DNA from: Bacteroides sp.
GTDB lineage: Bacteria > Bacteroidota > Bacteroidia > Bacteroidales > Muribaculaceae
DNA: 56,946 nucleotides
Assembly (NCBI GenBank): GCA_023663525.1
Contig: JAMPHF010000002.1
Location: 492,747-549,692, forward strand
Direction: 5' to 3'
The notes beneath the pieces are model-generated. The model saw nothing but the letters and a program-made list of their open reading frames with translations. It had not been told where the DNA came from and ran no database searches. Made by a program: the position numbers and the translations under genes. Of this stretch, positions 54,046-56,946 are shown piece after piece (the first letter of the stretch is position 1; each line of letters starts with the position of its first letter).

Positions 54046-56838
54046 TCAGTGTGCTTCGAGCCAGTTGGAGGCGACTCCCGCCGAGACGGTGAGTGGGACA
54101 GCTCCATTGAAGGCTCCTTCCATCTGTTTTATCACGAGAGTCTTCAGCTCGGCAAGTTCGTCGGGGTGGACGTTGAAGATGAGTTCGTCGTGGACCTGCA
54201 TGATCATTCGGGAACGCAGCCCGCGGCTCTCCATCTCATTGTAGATACGCACCATTGCCACTTTTATGATGTCGGCCGCCGAGCCTTGGATCGGAGCGTT
54301 GACAGCATTGCGTTCTGCATAGCCGCGCACCACGGCGTTGCGTGAGTTGATGTCGGGGAGATAACGGCGGCGACCCATCCGCGTCGTGACATAGCCTTGT
54401 TCGCGCGCGGTAGCAACGGCTTTCTCAAGATAGTCGCGGATGTGTGGATAGGTGGCGAAATAGCCCTCGATGAGCTGCTTGGCGTCTGCCCTCGGGATTC
54501 CGAGTCGTTCGGCCAGTCCGAAAGCGGAGATGCCGTAGATGATGCCGAAGTTGGCGGTTTTGGCGTGACGGCGTTGGTCGTCAGTCACCTCTGAGAGCGG
54601 AATGCCGTAGATTTTTGAAGCGGTTATGCGGTGGATGTCATCGCCCGACAGGAAGCCGTCGATCATATCCTTGTCGGCTGAGAGGTCGGCGATCAGACGC
54701 AGTTCAATCTGCGAATAGTCGGCACTCATGATCATGTCGCCGGGGTCAGCGATGAACGCACGGCGGATCTCCTTGCCGTCGTCGGTCCTGATGGGGATGT
54801 TCTGGAGGTTGGGGTTGGTGGAGGAGATTCGTCCGGTTGCAGTGACGGTCTGATTGTAGGAGGTGTGGATTTTCCCGGTGGCGGGATTGACCATGCCCGG
54901 CAGAGCATCGAGGTAGGTTGCGATAAGTTTTTTCAGTCTGCGGATTTTGAGAATCAGGCTTACGAGCGGGACTTTCGGCGCGTATTTCTCAAGAATCTGC
55001 TCTGTGGTCGAGTAGGATCCGCGAGCGGTCTTCTTGGCCTTGGGGTCGATTTTGAGACGGTCAAAGAGCACCATGCCCACCTGGGCGGGCGATCCGATGT
55101 TGAACGGACCTCCGGCCACCGCGTAGGCTTCCTCCTCCATTGAGCGCACTTGCTTCTTGAGTTTGACCGAGAGATCGCTGAGGACGGAGGAGTCGATGCG
55201 TACGCCGGTGTATTCCATCTCGGCGAGTACGCGGATCAGCGGAAGCTCCACGTCGTCGAGCAGGCTGAGCATGTCGCGGGCGGAGATTTCGTCGAGCAGC
55301 GGTTTGCGCAGACGCAGACTGAGGTCGGCTTCCTCGCAGTAGCGGTTGACGGCTTCCTCGGTGGAGAGTGCTTTTTTGGGGTGTTGGTCCTTTGCATCCG
55401 GCGCCACTCCCTGAAGTTCGAGCTTCAGGTATTTCGCCACCACGTGGCGCAGCTCGTGTTTCATCTCCGGGTCTATGAGGTAGTGGGCGACGGAGGTGTC
55501 AAAGTAGCGTGCGCTGAGGTCTATCCCTGCATTTTTCAGGAGGAGGTAGCTGCGCTTGATGTCGTGGCCGACAAGGATGGTGTTGCTTGTGAACAGCGGC
55601 TCAATTACGGCGAGCATTTCTGCGCGCGCGGACGCATCGGTGAGGGGTATGTAGATTGCCTCACATGCGTCTGCGGTCAGGGCTATGCCGCTCCATTGCG
55701 CGGTCATGGCTTCCTCGCCGATTGCATAGAGTGACATGCCTACGGCAGGTGACTTTGTCAGTTTTGAGATTTCGGCGGCTGCCTCTGCGGGCGATGTGAC
55801 GACGGTGTAGTGGCGTTCCTCACATGCGGGCCGGAGTTCAGCCGGGTTTCCATTGTCGGCAATATCGAAAAGCGACCCCATGCCGGAGTTGTCGGCCGGA
55901 AGTTCTGGCTGTGGGGCGGGGGATGGGGTTGCGGTCACGGCGTTCACAGCCTCGGTGGCCTTGCGCGTAGCTTTCAAGCGGGCGAGGAGTGTGCGGAATT
56001 CGAGTTCGGAATATATCGCCGCCAATTTGTCGATGTCGATTTCTTTTCTGACGAGATCGGGGATGTCGATGTCGAGGGGCACGTCTGTGCGGATGGTCGC
56101 GAGATATTTCGACATGCGGATTTTGTCGGCGTTCTCGATGACTTTTTTCTGAAGCGCGCCTTTCAGCTTGTCGGTGTTGTCGAGGAGATTTTCGACTGAT
56201 CCCCATGTCTGGATCAGTGCCTTGGCCGTTTTTTCTCCCACGCCGGGGCAGCCGGGGATATTGTCGGAAACATCTCCCTCAAGGGCGAGGAGGTCTATGA
56301 CCTGACGGGGCTCGGATATGCCGTATTTCTCACATACGCGGGCGGTGTCGCGGATTTCGAAGCCCTCGCCACGAAGTGCGGGGCGATACATGAATATGTG
56401 GTCGGTCACGAGCTGTCCGTAGTCCTTGTCGGGGGTCATCATGTAGGTGTCGAAGCCTTCCGAGTCGGCGCGGGTGGCAAGAGTCCCGATGACATCGTCG
56501 GCCTCAAACCCCGGAATCTCGATGACCGGGATGCGGTAGGCTTCAAGGATTCGCTTTATGAATGGGATTGACGCTGTTATGTCCTCCGGCTGCTTGTCAC
56601 GCTGAGCCTTGTAGTCCGGGTATTCCTCATGGCGGAATGTGCTGCCACCGGGAGGGTCGAAGCACACGGCGATGTGCGACGGATTTTCTTTGCGGAGCAG
56701 GTCATCAAGTGTGTTGCAGAAGCCGAAGATTGCTGATGTGTTGAAGCCCGCGCCGGTGAACCGTGGCGAGCGGATGAGCGCGTAGTACGCACGGTAGATC
56801 AGCGCGTAGGCATCAAGCAGAAACAGGCGTTTTTCCAT
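54046..56838 (-). CDS. polA: DNA polymerase I with degenerate proofreading domain
   Basis: A 930-residue enzyme. The 5'-3' nuclease domain is intact (LLDAYALIYRAYYA, FEADDVIGTLA, MTPDKDYGQLV, GDVSDNIPGCPGVGEKTA). The 3'-5' exonuclease fold near residues 345-520 is kept but its catalytic acids appear replaced: the DxE motif reads AVGMSLYAI, the second reads GHDIKRSYLLL where KYD is usual, and the third reads YCEEADLSL without the Asp five places after Tyr. The polymerase domain has motif A DYSQIELRLIA, motif B RRHAKTANFGIIYG and motif C QVHDELIF. It works in replication and repair. The 370-bp repeat element starts 23 bases upstream. Confidence 0.97.
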   Translation of the reverse strand: MEKRLFLLDAYALIYRAYYALIRSPRFTGAGFNTSAIFGFCNTLDDLLRKENPSHIAVCFDPPGGSTFRHEEYPDYKAQRDKQPEDITASIPFIKRILEAYRIPVIEIPGFEADDVIGTLATRADSEGFDTYMMTPDKDYGQLVTDHIFMYRPALRGEGFEIRDTARVCEKYGISEPRQVIDLLALEGDVSDNIPGCPGVGEKTAKALIQTWGSVENLLDNTDKLKGALQKKVIENADKIRMSKYLATIRTDVPLDIDIPDLVRKEIDIDKLAAIYSELEFRTLLARLKATRKATEAVNAVTATPSPAPQPELPADNSGMGSLFDIADNGNPAELRPACEERHYTVVTSPAEAAAEISKLTKSPAVGMSLYAIGEEAMTAQWSGIALTADACEAIYIPLTDASARAEMLAVIEPLFTSNTILVGHDIKRSYLLLKNAGIDLSARYFDTSVAHYLIDPEMKHELRHVVAKYLKLELQGVAPDAKDQHPKKALSTEEAVNRYCEEADLSLRLRKPLLDEISARDMLSLLDDVELPLIRVLAEMEYTGVRIDSSVLSDLSVKLKKQVRSMEEEAYAVAGGPFNIGSPAQVGMVLFDRLKIDPKAKKTARGSYSTTEQILEKYAPKVPLVSLILKIRRLKKLIATYLDALPGMVNPATGKIHTSYNQTVTATGRISSTNPNLQNIPIRTDDGKEIRRAFIADPGDMIMSADYSQIELRLIADLSADKDMIDGFLSGDDIHRITASKIYGIPLSEVTDDQRRHAKTANFGIIYGISAFGLAERLGIPRADAKQLIEGYFATYPHIRDYLEKAVATAREQGYVTTRMGRRRYLPDINSRNAVVRGYAERNAVNAPIQGSAADIIKVAMVRIYNEMESRGLRSRMIMQVHDELIFNVHPDELAELKTLVIKQMEGAFNGAVPLTVSAGVASNWLEAH

Positions 56839-56860
56839 TTAGAGGTCGTATTTTATTTAG

Positions 56861-56946
56861 AGTGTGTCTCATAATAAAAGTTAAATCGAGGGTCCTGGTT
56901 TTTCTTTCTCGACAAGCTCGAAAGCGGCAAGCCGATGAGGAGGGGA
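56861..56946. repeat. 370-bp inverted-repeat element, second copy, truncated by window end
   Basis: It begins AGTGTGTCTCATAATAAAAG and is about 93% identical over 86 bases to the reverse complement of 23294-23379. It shows the end opposite to the one that faces the gene at 22471, so the copies lie in opposite orientation with respect to their neighbouring genes. Confidence 0.85.

Noticed and set aside
1..56946. tRNA, rRNA or transposase genes
   Set aside because: Reading by eye I found no cloverleaf-like sequences, rRNA segments or transposase motifs; a covariance or profile search would be decisive.

Overview
The window looks like chromosomal DNA of an anaerobic Bacteroidales bacterium, possibly close to Muribaculaceae; the family assignment is a guess. 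The evidence is: promoters of the Bacteroidetes type (a -7 box TAnnTTTG, four times preceded by TTG with exactly 20 bases between); start codons without Shine-Dalgarno sequences; a type IX secretion component (PorZ); a DUF3467 protein; a menaquinone methyltransferase; pyruvate:ferredoxin oxidoreductase; a rubredoxin-first rubrerythrin; and a MurE with the DNPR motif, which predicts meso-diaminopimelate peptidoglycan.

Layout. 1-2 kb: the C-terminal part of a streptopain-like C10 cysteine protease and a lipoprotein serpin. 2.3-12.6 kb, plus strand: nifJ, purC, menG, a DUF3467 gene, cysS overlapping a YbdG-like MscS channel gene, and recA. 12.7-14.1 kb: a 48-residue membrane protein and a DUF3943 protein. 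14.2-17.2 kb: an AT-rich block with a promoter, a strongly structured leader RNA candidate and three accessory genes (unknown 108 aa, solo retropepsin-like protease, WG-repeat lipoprotein). 17.4-21.1 kb: hpt, adk, xseB, M13 peptidase. 21.3-26.6 kb, minus strand: manA, a hypothetical gene, a 370-bp terminal-inverted-repeat element, porZ and rdgB.

26.8-42.8 kb is one uninterrupted division and cell-wall cluster: rsmH-ftsL-ftsI-murE-mraY-murD-ftsW-murG-murC-ftsQ-ftsA-ftsZ, closed by a 31-bp hairpin. It supplies most late steps of peptidoglycan precursor synthesis and the core divisome. mraZ, murF, murB and ddl are absent here. Many genes start with GTG or TTG, and FtsA carries a long Gln/Pro-rich linker. 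42.9-47.1 kb, minus: a tricorn-like S41 protease and an EamA transporter. Then come an OmpA/glycine-zipper lipoprotein, an M28 glutaminyl cyclase-like lipoprotein and a solo cytosolic sugar-binding protein. After these are reverse rubrerythrin and a PerR-like regulator with a clear 7-1-7 operator, and finally the minus-strand run polA, SufT-like, LpxH-like.

The spaces between genes are unusually rich in hairpin repeats. At least four families occur: a GGGTACAGAAA family, a GTAGGG..CCCTAC family, a roughly 164-bp family with ends containing TTGGTAAATTTT, and a 370-bp family with 32-nt inverted ends whose second copy is cut by the window edge. The best candidates for something undescribed are the structured leader and accessory block at 14.2-17.2 kb, a promoter-to-terminator small RNA at 52.6-52.75 kb, and these hairpin families. 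No tRNA, rRNA, CRISPR array or transposase gene was seen.
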